Part shown: positions 17,155 through 26,398 of the stretch, piece by piece
Layout: the number at the start of each line of letters is the position of its first letter
Numbering within the stretch: the first letter of the stretch is position 1
From: Teichococcus coralli
Lineage (GTDB): Bacteria; Pseudomonadota; Alphaproteobacteria; Acetobacterales; Acetobacteraceae
DNA length: 64,000 nucleotides
NCBI RefSeq assembly: GCF_009829925.1
Contig: NZ_SNVJ01000017.1
Coordinates: 1 to 64,000 of the forward strand
Direction: 5' to 3'
Notes under the pieces: model-generated
The model's database searches: none
What the model was told of the DNA's origin: nothing
What the model saw: the letters and a program-made list of their open reading frames with translations, nothing else
Made by a program: the position numbers and the translations under genes

Positions 17155-17420
17155 TGCAGAGCACGCCGGCAGGATCCCATAGATCGGCGACGCGAGGATC
17201 CTGGCTTTTCCACTTCGGCCCATCCGTAGCGAACGATCTTGCGCAAGGGCCGCTGGGCGCCACGGCAGGGCGTTCCCTCGCCGTTCGCGAATCTCGCCTC
17301 AACACGCACGGATATGCGACATCCCTGGCTCGTCGCTCCAGGGAGTTCCAGCTCGCAGTTCCCGCTGCCGCTGCCATCTCCTGGAGAAACACCGTTGGCT
17401 AGGGTGGGCTCGCTTCGGAT
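17150..17420 (-). pseudogene. Possible VOC/glyoxalase-family remnant
   Basis: On the minus strand one frame reads ELELPGATSQGCRISVRVEA and later PLRKIVRYGWAEVEKPGSS. A second frame then reads RVADLWDPAGVLCIIVSRKE. Joined by one frame change near 17200, this resembles the end of a vicinal-oxygen-chelate domain, whose last strands usually contain a DPxG turn before a hydrophobic strand. No intact start or single frame exists. The match is by eye and weak. Confidence 0.3.
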
Positions 17421-17538
17421 TGCCCGCGCGTCGGCGCCGGTTCCCGTCTCTGGAGGCGCTGGGGCGAAGGCCATGCCGAAGGCCTGTGGAGCTTCGCCGC
17501 ACCGTTGAAGAAGGTCTGCCGGTGCGCCCGCCTCGCCT
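17155..17538. other. Gap holding a possible VOC remnant
   Basis: About 380 bases between the hydrolase and a small secreted protein, with no intact gene. Apart from the possible glyoxalase/VOC debris listed separately, nothing is recognised. Confidence 0.5.
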
Positions 17539-17922
17539 TCAGCGCCTGCCCAGGCCCGCGGCCGCCACCGTGGCGTGGAACTCGCCAGGGCCCATGATGA
17601 GGAGCAGCCGGCCTTCCGAAGCTTCCCGCAACAGCGACAGCGGAATGGTCAGGGGCGTTATGCCGATGCCGAGACTGGCCACCGGCGCGACCATGACGGT
17701 TGAGGGGGCGGAGTTCCGGCCCTTGGCGATGATCGTCCCGATCGGCGTTTCGTCCATGCTCCAGACCTCGCGCCCCTGCAGGTTGTCTGGCAGTTGCGCG
17801 CGGGGCGCCGCCTTGGCGGGGCGCACGGCACAGGCGAGGAGCAGGGCAAGGGCGCCTCTGCGCGCGGCAGCGGCGATCGGTCTTTCCGGCAGCGAGGCCG
17901 AAAGGCAGGGCTGAACGAGCAT
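17539..17922 (-). CDS. Small secreted protein, possibly PRC-barrel-like
   Basis: A 127-residue protein with a signal-peptide-like start (AAARRGALALLLACAVRPAKA). The mature part (REVWSMDETPIGTIIAKGR and VASLGIGITPLTIPLSLL) has the length and rhythm of a PRC-barrel-like beta domain but lacks a definite family motif. The function is unknown. It follows the single-domain receiver gene on the same strand after a 63-base gap, so a link to that signalling gene is possible but unproven. Confidence 0.6.
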   Translation of the reverse strand: MLVQPCLSASLPERPIAAAARRGALALLLACAVRPAKAAPRAQLPDNLQGREVWSMDETPIGTIIAKGRNSAPSTVMVAPVASLGIGITPLTIPLSLLREASEGRLLLIMGPGEFHATVAAAGLGRR

Positions 17923-17985
17923 GAGCGGGAGATCCCCCGCCCTGGCGAAATTGGCAAGAGAGCAGAAGCGGCGGAGCCCGGCCTT

Positions 17986-18441
17986 TCAGGCCAAACGACC
18001 AGCCGGCGCGGGCAGCCTCCCCGCCCAGGAAGCCTGGAGATGCGGAAAGGCTTCGAATCCCAGTGGAACCTGCCTCGGCACGGAGCCGGCGCGCATGGCT
18101 TCCACGGCTTCAACGCTCTGGAGCAGCGCAGCCATCTCATAGGGCTTTGGAAGATAGCCCAGCGCCACGTCCTGCGCCTGGCGGGCAGCCAGCACTTCCC
18201 CGCTCGCGAAGATGGCCACCAGACCCCAGCGCGCGAACAACTCCCGCGCCACTTCGATGCCGGAGCTGCCATCCTGCAGGTTGATGTCCAAAATAGCCAG
18301 CTCAGGGATATCCTCCCGGCACAAGTCCAGCGCTTCGCCCGCGGTTGCAGCCGGGCCGATGATCGCATGACCGGCCTCCTCGAGATGCTCGACCACAAGC
18401 GCAGCGATTAAGGCTTCATCTTCCACAATCAGGATTTTCAT
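17986..18441 (-). CDS. Single-domain response regulator
   Basis: A 151-residue receiver protein without an output domain. It has the acidic pair in VEDEA (residues 7-8), phosphoacceptor Asp52 in LAILDINLQDG, a Ser switch residue (IFASGE) and the conserved Lys in YLPKPYE. About 30 residues after the fold are Pro/Ala-rich. Similar stand-alone receivers in Alphaproteobacteria pass phosphate between kinases and phosphotransferases. I chose the ATG directly before KILIVEDE; another ATG nine codons upstream is possible. Confidence 0.87.
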   Translation of the reverse strand: MKILIVEDEALIAALVVEHLEEAGHAIIGPAATAGEALDLCREDIPELAILDINLQDGSSGIEVARELFARWGLVAIFASGEVLAARQAQDVALGYLPKPYEMAALLQSVEAVEAMRAGSVPRQVPLGFEAFPHLQASWAGRLPAPAGRLA

Positions 18442-18672
18442 CTTTTCCGACTCGCTCAGCCCTTGCAAGCAACCGAGCCAGACAGAATGGGTTCTGTCCT
18501 ACAATGCACGAATCCTTGTGAATGACTTCGCCCCATCATGGGGCTGGCGGAGCTTCCTGCCGCCACCGGCGCCAAAGGCCTGCTCCCGGCAGGCGAGGCT
18601 TCGCAGCGCCCTTCTTCCCCACTCCCCTTCTTCCCCGCCCCTCAGCCCCGGCCTCATCGGCAGCACGGCCCT

Positions 18673-20448
18673 TCAAGCGTCCGGGGCCGGCACGGCATGG
18701 GCCGGCGGCTGGTTGGCCAGGGCACGCCAGAGAGCGGCAAGCTCGCTGAGGGAGGTGACGATGGTCTGCCCCGCCGACTCGCGCCGCAGCTCCGCCAGCA
18801 CCGGACTGTCCGGCGCCGCCTGCCACAGCCCAATGGCGATCTGCGCCTCCGGTAGCAGCTTTTCCCAACGCCGCGCCAGGTAGCGCAGGCTGGCCGCCGT
18901 GCTGCTTTCCTCCAGCACGGCGATGCAGCAGAGCCGCGCGGCGGCAGCCATTTCCGGCGGCGGCTCGACGCCTTCGGCGATCACCGAGGCCGGCAGCCCC
19001 TCGGCCTGCAGCGCCTGCGCCGCCATCGCCGCCGAGATGTCGTCCAGGCGGCCACGTGCCGACGTGCAGAGGCACAGCCCGGTGGAGGGATCGAGCGGCA
19101 CCTCGGCGACCTCGTGCGGCAATTGCTCCAGCAGTTCGCCAAGGCGTGTGCGGATCTCCTCCAGCTGCTCGGTTTCCAGCACCTCGCGCGCCCAATCCTG
19201 GTCGGCGAGCACCAGCCCGGGCAACGCAACGGTGTCGTGATAGGCGATCAGCGATGGCTGCGCCCGCAGCTGCAGGCGCATCTGCTCCAGCAGGCGGGGC
19301 AGGTTTCCCTGCAACAGGTTCTGATAGAAACTTTCCTCCGGCCGCAGCGAAGGCCGGTCGCCGAGCATGACGTCGAGGAAGTCGAGGCTGGGCACGTGGC
19401 GCCCCAGCACCACCAGGCAGACCGTCAGCGGCACCGCCAGCAGCAGGCCGATGGGGCCCCAGATGAAAGTCCAGAAGGTTGCCGCGATGACCACCGCGAC
19501 GGGCGAGAGGCCGGTGCTGTGGCCGAACACCATCGGCTCCACCACCTGGCCCATCAGCAGTTCCGCGGCCAGGAACAGCCCCGTCACCCAGAGCGCCAGT
19601 CCCCAGCCCGGATCCACCGCCGCGGCGAGCAGCAGCATCGGCGCGAGGGCGATGTAGGTGCCGAGGAACGGCACGAAGCGCATCAACCCGGCCAGGATTC
19701 CCCAGAGCGCGGGGCTGGGCAGGCCCAGCACCCAGAGCGCCAGGCCGATCGTCACGCCCACCCCCGTGTTCAGCGCCACCTGCGCCAGGAACAGGCGGGA
19801 AAGCCGGCGGGCGGCGTCGTTCAGCGCCACGGTGGTGCGATGGAGGTCGCGGCTGCCGGCGAGCCGGATCAGCCGGTCGCGCAGGTCCTCCCGGTAGAGC
19901 AGCACGAAAATGGCGAAGATCACCACCACGGCGGCCGTGGCGAGCGGCGCCAGCACCGAGCCTGCGACGCTCTGGATCACCTCCAGCGGCGGCGCCCCGG
20001 CCTCGGCGGCCGGGGCGGCCGGCACCCCGGCCTCGTAGCGCCCTCCGCCGTCGAGCATGTCGCGCAGGTTCTGCATCGCGGTCTGGGCCTCGTGCATCAG
20101 CTCGGCCAGGTGCAGCCCCTGCAGCTTGCTGCGCAGGTTCTCCGCGTAGGTGGAAAGGTTCCCCAGCAGGCTGCCGGCCTGCCGCGCCATCACCAGCCCC
20201 AGGCCCAGAACGGCGGCGGCGCTGAGCAGCACCGCCAGCACCACCGCCAGGACATGGGGCACGAAGGCGCGGCGCAGCATCACGACCACCGGTGCCAGCA
20301 CGAAGGCGAGCAGCACCGCCAGCACCAGCGGCACGATCACCTCGCGGCCGAAGTAGAGGGCCGCGATGATCAGCCCCAGGGTGAGCAACCCCGGCCGCTG
20401 GTTGGGCGGGGCCGCGGAGGCGGAGGCCTCGGGATCGGTCATGGCCAT
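18673..20448 (-). CDS. AI-2E family transporter with long soluble tail
   Basis: A 591-residue protein. The first ~360 residues form the AI-2E/PerM domain: hydrophobic pairs near the start (LLTLGLIIAALYFGREVIVP), a soluble loop, and the conserved C-terminal membrane core (RFVPFLGTYIALAPMLLLAA, GQVVEPMVFGHSTGLSPVAV). The remaining ~230 residues are hydrophilic, helical-looking and have a Cys-rich patch (LCLCTSARG). The extension is unusual for PerM-type proteins and may be a cytosolic regulatory domain. Exported substrate is unknown. It starts 96 bases from, and divergent to, a hybrid histidine kinase. Confidence 0.87.
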   Translation of the reverse strand: MAMTDPEASASAAPPNQRPGLLTLGLIIAALYFGREVIVPLVLAVLLAFVLAPVVVMLRRAFVPHVLAVVLAVLLSAAAVLGLGLVMARQAGSLLGNLSTYAENLRSKLQGLHLAELMHEAQTAMQNLRDMLDGGGRYEAGVPAAPAAEAGAPPLEVIQSVAGSVLAPLATAAVVVIFAIFVLLYREDLRDRLIRLAGSRDLHRTTVALNDAARRLSRLFLAQVALNTGVGVTIGLALWVLGLPSPALWGILAGLMRFVPFLGTYIALAPMLLLAAAVDPGWGLALWVTGLFLAAELLMGQVVEPMVFGHSTGLSPVAVVIAATFWTFIWGPIGLLLAVPLTVCLVVLGRHVPSLDFLDVMLGDRPSLRPEESFYQNLLQGNLPRLLEQMRLQLRAQPSLIAYHDTVALPGLVLADQDWAREVLETEQLEEIRTRLGELLEQLPHEVAEVPLDPSTGLCLCTSARGRLDDISAAMAAQALQAEGLPASVIAEGVEPPPEMAAAARLCCIAVLEESSTAASLRYLARRWEKLLPEAQIAIGLWQAAPDSPVLAELRRESAGQTIVTSLSELAALWRALANQPPAHAVPAPDA

Positions 20449-20544
20449 GTCGTCATCAGCCTTTGCAGCCTCGTGGAGCTTGCGGCCATGGGGAGCATCT
20501 GCAACGCCGCGGCAGAGCCATTGGTTGATGGCGTCAGCTTCGCA

Positions 20545-23500
20545 ATGACGAGGCGTGAACCCGGGGCCGTCGCTGCGCGTTACCTCAGGCCCCATCCGGA
20601 ACCGACCGCCTTGCCCGACGCCACGACCTCGCCCGCGCCCGACACCGCCCCGCCCCATCGCGGCAGGCTGCGCCCTGCCCTGCTGGGCGCCGCGCTGCTG
20701 CTGCTGGTGGCCCTCGGGACGGGACTTGGCGGCTGGTGGGCCGCCAGCGCCAGCCGCGCCGCCATTGTCGCCGCCTCTTCGCATGTCCTGAACGCGGAGG
20801 CGCTGCTCTCGGCGCTGAAGGATGTGGAAACCGGGCAGCGCGGGTTCGTGCTGGTGGGCGACGCGGCCTATCTGGCCCCCTATCACGACGGGCGCGCGAA
20901 GGTGGAGGCGCTGCTGAAGGCGCTGGAGGGGAGCGCCATCCCGCCGGCGCCGGGCGCCACCGAGGGCGAGCTCACCGCCGGCTCGCTGCGCCGGCTTGCC
21001 GAGGCGAAGCTGGCCTGGACGGCCCGCGTGCTTGAAGTCCAGCGCGAGCGCGGCCGCGACGCGGCCCTTCGGATGGTGGCGACGCGCGAGGGCAAGGAGC
21101 TGATGGACACCGCGCGCACCGAGGTGGCCCGGGTGCAGCAGGCGGCACGCGACCGCCTGGGCCGGCTGATGGTGAGCAACGAACAGCGCTCCACCTGGCT
21201 CACCGTGCTCTCCCTGGTGTCCGCCCTCTCTGCCTGCCTGCTGCTGGCCCTCTATGCCCGCAACCGCCGCCGCGCCGAGCGCCGCGCCACCGCCTTGCTG
21301 GACGGGGTGATGGCGCATGCGCCCGTCGGCCTTGGCTTCCTCGACCGCGCCCTGCGGCTGGACCACGCCAACAAGGCCCTGGCCATGCTCGACGAGCGCG
21401 TGCTGGGCGCCCATGGCGGCCGCCTGCCGGAGGCGGTGCGCGAGCAGGTCGAGCCGCGGCTGCGGCTGGTGCTGGAGGGTGGCCAGGCGCAATCCGACAT
21501 CGAGGTGATGCTGCGGCCCGACGGTCCCGACCGGCCGGCACGCCACCTGATGATGAGCTTCTTCCCCCTGGGCAACCGCGGCGAGCAGGCCGCCCTGGAA
21601 GGCGTCGGGCTGGCGGCCACCGACGTCACCGCGCGCCGGCGGATGGAGGAGCGGATCCGCCGCAGCGAGGCACGGATGCGCATGATCATCGACTCCGTGC
21701 CGCAGCTCGCCTGGATGACCGACGCCGAGGGCGCGGTGCAATGGTACAATCGCCGCTGGTACGAGTATGCCGGCGGCACGCCGGAGGAGATGCGCGGCTC
21801 CGGCTGGCAGGCGCTGCTCCATCCCGATCATGCGGAGACCGTCATCCAGCGCTTCGGCGAGGCGGTCGCCGCCGGCGAAGCCTGGGAGGACACCTTCCCG
21901 CTGCGCGGTGCCGACGGGCGCTTCCGCTGGTTCCTCTCCCGCGCCCTGCCGCTGCGCGACGCGCCGGATGCCGAGCTTCCGGAGGGCCGGCTGATCGGCT
22001 GGTTCGGCACCAACACGGACATCACCGAGATGCGCGAGGCGGAGGAATCCATGGCGCTCGCCAAGGCCGCGGCGGAGGAGGCGAACCGCGCCAAGAGCCA
22101 GTTCATCGCCAACATGAGCCATGAGCTGCGCACGCCGCTCTCCGCCGTCATCGGCTATTCCGAGATGCTGGAGGAGGAGGCCGAGGACCTCGAAGGCGCC
22201 GAAAGCTTCCGGGAGGACCTCGCGAAGATCCATTCCAATGCCCGGCACCTGCTTTCGCTGATCAACGACGTGCTCGACCTTTCCAAGATCGAGGCCGGCA
22301 AGATGGAGGTGCAGGCGGAGGATTTCGACGCCGCTGCCCTGCTGCGCGAGGTGGCCGGCACGGTGGACGCGCTGGTGCAGCGGAAGGCGAACACGCTGGC
22401 GGTGGAGATCGACCCCGAACTGCCGCCGATGCACTCCGACCCCGTCAAGCTGCGCCAGTGCCTGTTCAACCTGCTCGGCAACGCCGCCAAGTTCACCGAG
22501 AAGGGGCGCGTCACGCTCAGCGCCGCACCGGTGGCGGACCGTCCGGGCTGGATAGCCTTCCGCGTCACCGACACCGGCATCGGCATGACGCGCGAGCAGC
22601 TTGAGAAGCTGTTCCAGCGGTTCACCCAGGCGGACAGCTCGACCACCCGGCGCTTCGGCGGCACCGGGCTGGGCCTGGCCATCACCAAGGCCTTCGTCAC
22701 CATGCTCGGCGGCCATGTCGACGTGGAAAGCGAGGCCGGCGAAGGCACCTGCTTCACCCTGCTGCTGCCGGCCGACCTCCGCGAGGTGCGCACCGAGGAG
22801 GGCGAGGCCGCGGTGCAGGCCGGCGAGGCCAGCCTGGCCGCCGAGGAGCAGGGCGGCGCCGGCCTGGTGCTGGTGGTGGACGACGACGTGGCGACGCGCG
22901 ACCTGCTGGCGCGCTTTCTGCGCCGCGAGGGCTTCGCCGTGCGCACCGCCGCCGACGGCAAGACCGGGCTGGCCATGGCGCGCCGGCTCCGCCCCGCCGC
23001 CATCCTGCTGGACGTGATGATGCCGCGGCTGGACGGCTGGGCGGTGCTCTCCGCGCTGAAGGCCGATCCCGATCTGGCCGAGACGCCCGTGGTGATGGTG
23101 ACCGTGGTGCAGGAGCGCGGCCTGGCCTTCTCGCTCGGTGCCGCCGACTACCTCAACAAGCCCGTGGAATGGGGCCGCCTGAAGCAGGTGCTGGACCGCT
23201 TCCGCATGCAGCCGGCATCCACCACCGCCCTGGTGATCGAGAGCGACACGGAGCAACGCGCCGAGCTGCGCCGCCTGCTGGAGCGCGAGGGCTGGACCGT
23301 GGAGGAGGCCGGGAACGCCGCCGGCGCCGCGCAGCGCATGGCGTCGCCCCCCCTGCCGGACCTGCTCCTCGTGGAAGTTCAGGGCAACGGCGCCGGGGAT
23401 GGCTTCGCGCTGATCCAGGAGCTGCGCCGGCGGCCCGAGGGGCGCAGCCTGCCCATCATCGCGCTGACCGGCAGCGGCGTGGACGAGGCGGAGCTGCGCC

Positions 23501-23634
23501 GCCTGCGCGCCACCGTGCACGAGTTGACGCCGGGGGAAGAAGGCATCTCCGGAGAACTGGTCCAGGAGCTGCGCCGCATCGCGGCGGGCTCGCCTCGCCT
23601 GACCAACGCCACCACGGAAGGAGGAACGCGATGA
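20545..23634 (+). CDS. Hybrid sensor histidine kinase (CHASE3-PAS-PAS-HisKA-REC-REC)
   Basis: A 1029-residue membrane kinase. TM helices at ~43-67 and ~218-238 flank a CHASE3-type sensor (SALKDVETGQRGFVLVGD). Two PAS-like domains follow (~250-365 and ~375-500). The dimerisation domain has SHELRTP with His526; the ATPase domain has the N-box around 646 and GTGLGLAI. The first receiver (~773-890) has Asp823. The second (~893-1010) is degenerate: the acceptor position reads Glu in LLVEVQ and the conserved Lys is absent. The stop overlaps the next receiver gene (ATGA), so they form one phosphorelay unit. Confidence 0.92.
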   Translation: MTRREPGAVAARYLRPHPEPTALPDATTSPAPDTAPPHRGRLRPALLGAALLLLVALGTGLGGWWAASASRAAIVAASSHVLNAEALLSALKDVETGQRGFVLVGDAAYLAPYHDGRAKVEALLKALEGSAIPPAPGATEGELTAGSLRRLAEAKLAWTARVLEVQRERGRDAALRMVATREGKELMDTARTEVARVQQAARDRLGRLMVSNEQRSTWLTVLSLVSALSACLLLALYARNRRRAERRATALLDGVMAHAPVGLGFLDRALRLDHANKALAMLDERVLGAHGGRLPEAVREQVEPRLRLVLEGGQAQSDIEVMLRPDGPDRPARHLMMSFFPLGNRGEQAALEGVGLAATDVTARRRMEERIRRSEARMRMIIDSVPQLAWMTDAEGAVQWYNRRWYEYAGGTPEEMRGSGWQALLHPDHAETVIQRFGEAVAAGEAWEDTFPLRGADGRFRWFLSRALPLRDAPDAELPEGRLIGWFGTNTDITEMREAEESMALAKAAAEEANRAKSQFIANMSHELRTPLSAVIGYSEMLEEEAEDLEGAESFREDLAKIHSNARHLLSLINDVLDLSKIEAGKMEVQAEDFDAAALLREVAGTVDALVQRKANTLAVEIDPELPPMHSDPVKLRQCLFNLLGNAAKFTEKGRVTLSAAPVADRPGWIAFRVTDTGIGMTREQLEKLFQRFTQADSSTTRRFGGTGLGLAITKAFVTMLGGHVDVESEAGEGTCFTLLLPADLREVRTEEGEAAVQAGEASLAAEEQGGAGLVLVVDDDVATRDLLARFLRREGFAVRTAADGKTGLAMARRLRPAAILLDVMMPRLDGWAVLSALKADPDLAETPVVMVTVVQERGLAFSLGAADYLNKPVEWGRLKQVLDRFRMQPASTTALVIESDTEQRAELRRLLEREGWTVEEAGNAAGAAQRMASPPLPDLLLVEVQGNGAGDGFALIQELRRRPEGRSLPIIALTGSGVDEAELRRLRATVHELTPGEEGISGELVQELRRIAAGSPRLTNATTEGGTR

Positions 23635-24041
23635 CAAAGATCCTGCTGGTCGAGGACCATGAGGAGCTGTGGGATTTCCTTTCGCGCCGCCTGCGCCGGC
23701 GCGGCTTCGAGGTGGCGCTGGCGCATGACGGGCAGGAAGGGCTCGACAAGGCGCGCGGCGAGAAGCCGGACGTCATCCTGCTCGACATGAACCTGCCGGT
23801 GATGGACGGCTGGACCGTCGCCCGCACCTTGCGGGGCGAGGAGGCGACGGTCCGCATCCCGATCATCGCGCTCACCGCCCATGCCATGGCCGGCGACCGC
23901 GCCAAGGTGATCGAGGCGGGCTGCGACGACTACCACCCGAAGCCGGTGGACTTCACCAAGCTGCTCTCGCAGATCGACGCGGCGCTGCTCGGCGAAACAG
24001 CGGAAGCCAGGGACGCCACGCCTGAAACCCCACCGGGATGA
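23631..24041 (+). CDS. Single-domain response regulator of the hybrid kinase
   Basis: A 136-residue receiver protein with VEDHEE acidic residues, phosphoacceptor Asp52 in ILLDMNLPVMDGW, a Thr switch (IALTAHAM) and the Lys in YHPKPVDF. It has no output domain. The gene overlaps the hybrid kinase by four bases and has a strong GGAGG-type ribosome site, so it is almost certainly its partner, probably a DivK-like phosphate shuttle. Confidence 0.92.
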   Translation: MTKILLVEDHEELWDFLSRRLRRRGFEVALAHDGQEGLDKARGEKPDVILLDMNLPVMDGWTVARTLRGEEATVRIPIIALTAHAMAGDRAKVIEAGCDDYHPKPVDFTKLLSQIDAALLGETAEARDATPETPPG

Positions 24042-24078
24042 CCGTGCCACTCCGGGCCCCGCCACCGCCCCGCAGGAA

Positions 24079-24107
24079 GCGCGGGAAGGGCCGGTGCCTT
24101 CCCGCGC
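24079..24107 (+). terminator. Hairpin after the receiver gene
   Basis: GCGCGGGAAG (24079-24088) pairs perfectly with CTTCCCGCGC (24098-24107) around a nine-base loop, 38 bases after the receiver stop. The sequence after it is only mildly T-rich, so factor-independent termination is likely but not certain. Confidence 0.5.
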
Positions 24108-24169
24108 GCCCTTAAACCTTCTTCAATCCTGCCTCGTTAAGCTCACCCTCCACAGGGGGAGCCGACGCG

Positions 24170-24403
24170 ATGGACATGGGCAGCACGTTGATCGAAGCCG
24201 AGGGCGCCGGGCTTCAGGACGCCTTCGCCAACCTCGTGGCGGCGCATCACGCGGAAGCCTCCGTGCGGTTGCGCACGCTGATCGCCATCGGCAGCCTTGC
24301 CGGGCCGGAGGGGCGGCACGCCGTCGCCGAGGAACTGCGCACCGTCTTCGCGGAAATCCAGGCGGTCACCACCCTGGGCAACCGCCTCAATCTCGCGGCA
24401 TGA
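24170..24403 (+). CDS. Small hypothetical protein
   Basis: A 77-residue helical, Ala/Leu-rich reading (LQDAFANLVAAHHAEASVRL, GPEGRHAVAEELRTVF) preceded by AGGGGGAG before the ATG. No family is recognised and there is no signal peptide or membrane segment. Codon use fits the genome. It lies alone between the receiver gene's hairpin and the convergent amidohydrolase gene. Confidence 0.5.
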   Translation: MDMGSTLIEAEGAGLQDAFANLVAAHHAEASVRLRTLIAIGSLAGPEGRHAVAEELRTVFAEIQAVTTLGNRLNLAA

Positions 24404-24413
24404 GGCGCTTGCC

Positions 24414-25304
24414 TCAGCCTGCGTAAAGCCGCTCCGGGTTGCGCACCAGCACGCGCTCCCGGTCGGCCGGGTCGGGCGTCCAGGCCAGCAGCAGGTTCAG
24501 CAGCCGCCCGTCGTTCGGCATCCGCTCCGCGGGAATCTGCGGATGCGGCCAGTCGCTGCCCCAGACCACCCGCTCCGGCGCGGCACGCAGCACCGCCTCG
24601 TGCAGCGACCTGGCGTCGGCGTAGTCGGGGCCTTGCAGCGAAACGCGGTAGGGCGCCGACAGCTTGGCCCAGGCGCCATGCTCCCCCACCAGCCGCAACA
24701 ACGCCCGGAAGCCGGGCGCCTCCGGCCCCTGCCGCGCATCGCTCTCGCCGAAATGGTCGAACACCACCGGCAGGCGGGCGGCAAGCCGCGCCAACCGCTC
24801 CTCTTCCGCCGGCAGCGCCCGCGCATCGGCCCAGAACTGCGCGTGCCAGCCCAGTTCCAGCAGGGTAGGCAGGAGCGCCTCCACCGCATCCCAACCGACG
24901 CCGCGCCGGTAGTCCGGCCGGTGCTCGGGATGGAACAGGTGGAAGCGCAGGCCGCGCACGCCGGCCTCGTGCCAGCCGCGCAGGGTGGCCGCGTCGGTGC
25001 CGGCGGGCGTGATGGCGACGCCCCGCAGCCGCTCCGGTGCCGCCGCCAGGGCCGCAAGCATCGCACGGTTGTCGAGGCCATGCGCGTTGGCCTGCACCAC
25101 CACCCCGCGCGCCAGACCCAGCGCGTCCAGGTGGCGGAGGAAATGCGCCGGCGGCGCATCGGGCGGCGTGTAGCCGCGCCCCTCGGCATAGGGGAACCGG
25201 TCCGAAGGGCCGAAGATATGCGCGTGGCAATCCCAGCCGCCGGGTGGGGGCGCCGGGGAGACCGGCTCGGGACGTGGATCCGGGCCAGGGGTGGGAAGGG
25301 TCAC
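24414..25304 (-). CDS. Amidohydrolase family protein (PDC lactonase-like)
   Basis: A 296-residue metal-dependent hydrolase of the amidohydrolase-2 type. The metal motif is DCHAHIFG near residue 25, a second His sits in PVVFDHFGESDA and the late Asp in VVWGSDWPHP. Relatives include 2-pyrone-4,6-dicarboxylate lactonase and other enzymes that open or decarboxylate cyclic acids. It lies seven bases after the TctC receptor gene and is the last gene of the ABC-importer unit, which suggests it processes the imported compound. The exact substrate cannot be read. Confidence 0.86.
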   Translation of the reverse strand: MTLPTPGPDPRPEPVSPAPPPGGWDCHAHIFGPSDRFPYAEGRGYTPPDAPPAHFLRHLDALGLARGVVVQANAHGLDNRAMLAALAAAPERLRGVAITPAGTDAATLRGWHEAGVRGLRFHLFHPEHRPDYRRGVGWDAVEALLPTLLELGWHAQFWADARALPAEEERLARLAARLPVVFDHFGESDARQGPEAPGFRALLRLVGEHGAWAKLSAPYRVSLQGPDYADARSLHEAVLRAAPERVVWGSDWPHPQIPAERMPNDGRLLNLLLAWTPDPADRERVLVRNPERLYAG

Positions 25305-25311
25305 GGGGAGC

Positions 25312-26307
25312 TCACTCGACGTGGATGTTGCCGTCGCGCACCACGCGGTGCCACTTGTCCCACTCGCCGCGCAGGAAGGTGGTGAACTCTTCCGGCGTGT
25401 TGGGGCGGGTGCCGACGTTCAGCTCGGCCAGCCTTGCGGCAACCGCCGGCGCCCGGATGGCGGCGTTCATCGCCTCGTTCAGCCGCGCGACGACGGCATC
25501 CGGCGTGCCGGTGGGCACGAAGGCCCCGTTCCACTCGTAGGCAACGGTGTCGGGCAGCGTGTCCGACATCGGCGGCACGTCCGGCAGCGAGGTCAGGCGG
25601 CCGCTGCCGGTGTGGCAGATCGCGCGCAGCAGGCCGCCCTTCACATGCGTCATGGCTCCCGAGGCGTTGGCGAAGCCGTAGCGGATCTGGCCGCCGATCA
25701 CGTCGGTCGCCAGCGGGCCGCCGCCGCGATAGGGCACGTGGTTGACCTCGATGCCCGCCGCCAGCCGGAACAGCTCCAGCGCCATGTGCTGCGCCGATCC
25801 GGTGCCGGAGGAGCCGATGTTCAGCCCGCCCGGCGTTGCCTTTGCCGCGGCGATCAGCTCCGGCAGGGTCCTGGCCGGTGCCGCATTGGTGGCGATCAGC
25901 AGGTTCGGCACCACGGCCGCCAGGAACACCGGGCGCAGGTCGCGCCAGAGGTCGAAGGGCAGGTCGGAGCGCAGCGCCGGATTGATCACCTCCGGCGTGG
26001 CGTCGTAGAGCACCGTGTAGCCGTCCGGCTCCGCGCGCGCGGCGGCGGCGGCGCCCACCGCGCCGGCGGCACCGGGACGGTTCTCGATGACGAAGGAGGC
26101 CTTCATGGCCTCCGCGATGTGGTTGAACAGGATGCGCCCCACCGTGTCGGCGCCGCCACCCGGCGGCCAGGGCACGATGACGCGCACGGTGCGGTTGGGC
26201 CAGTCCGCCGCCGGCTGGGCAAGGGCGGGCGCGGCGAGCACCGCCGGTGCGGCCAGCATCAGGCCGCGCCGGCCGATCCCCCGGCCGGGCATGGTGGAGC
26301 GGATCAT
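25312..26307 (-). CDS. TctC/Bug-type solute-binding protein
   Basis: A 331-residue exported receptor of the tripartite tricarboxylate transporter family. It shows a Tat-like twin-Arg signal region (GRRGLMLAAPAVLAAPALAQ), the family opening WPNRTVRVIVPWPPGGGADT, and the later GGLNIGSSGTGSAQHMALEL. Receptors of this group bind carboxylates. No TctA or TctB membrane partner is in the window, so this is an orphan receptor. ATG 26307 has a GGAGG site. It sits between the ABC binding protein and the amidohydrolase on one strand. Confidence 0.9.
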   Translation of the reverse strand: MIRSTMPGRGIGRRGLMLAAPAVLAAPALAQPAADWPNRTVRVIVPWPPGGGADTVGRILFNHIAEAMKASFVIENRPGAAGAVGAAAAARAEPDGYTVLYDATPEVINPALRSDLPFDLWRDLRPVFLAAVVPNLLIATNAAPARTLPELIAAAKATPGGLNIGSSGTGSAQHMALELFRLAAGIEVNHVPYRGGGPLATDVIGGQIRYGFANASGAMTHVKGGLLRAICHTGSGRLTSLPDVPPMSDTLPDTVAYEWNGAFVPTGTPDAVVARLNEAMNAAIRAPAVAARLAELNVGTRPNTPEEFTTFLRGEWDKWHRVVRDGNIHVE

Positions 26308-26373
26308 GGGCTTCCTCCGGTTCTTGTTGCGGAAAGGATCGCCTCCCCCGCCGGCGCTGTCCACCCGGGGATC

Positions 26374-26398
26374 GGGCGGCCGCAGGCGCCGGCCGCCC
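26374..26398 (-). terminator. Hairpin between binding-protein and TctC genes
   Basis: GGGCGGCC (26374-26381) pairs with GGCCGCCC (26391-26398) around a nine-base loop inside the 125-base gap of an otherwise tight operon. No T-run follows on the minus strand. It may be an attenuator or an RNA-stability element rather than a full terminator. Confidence 0.35.

Noticed and set aside
18673..23637. A 1654-codon open frame on the minus strand
   Set aside because: Only 18673-20448 is a real gene (AI-2E family). The rest is the antisense of the hybrid kinase and is His/Gln/Arg-rich without any family, as expected in GC-rich DNA.
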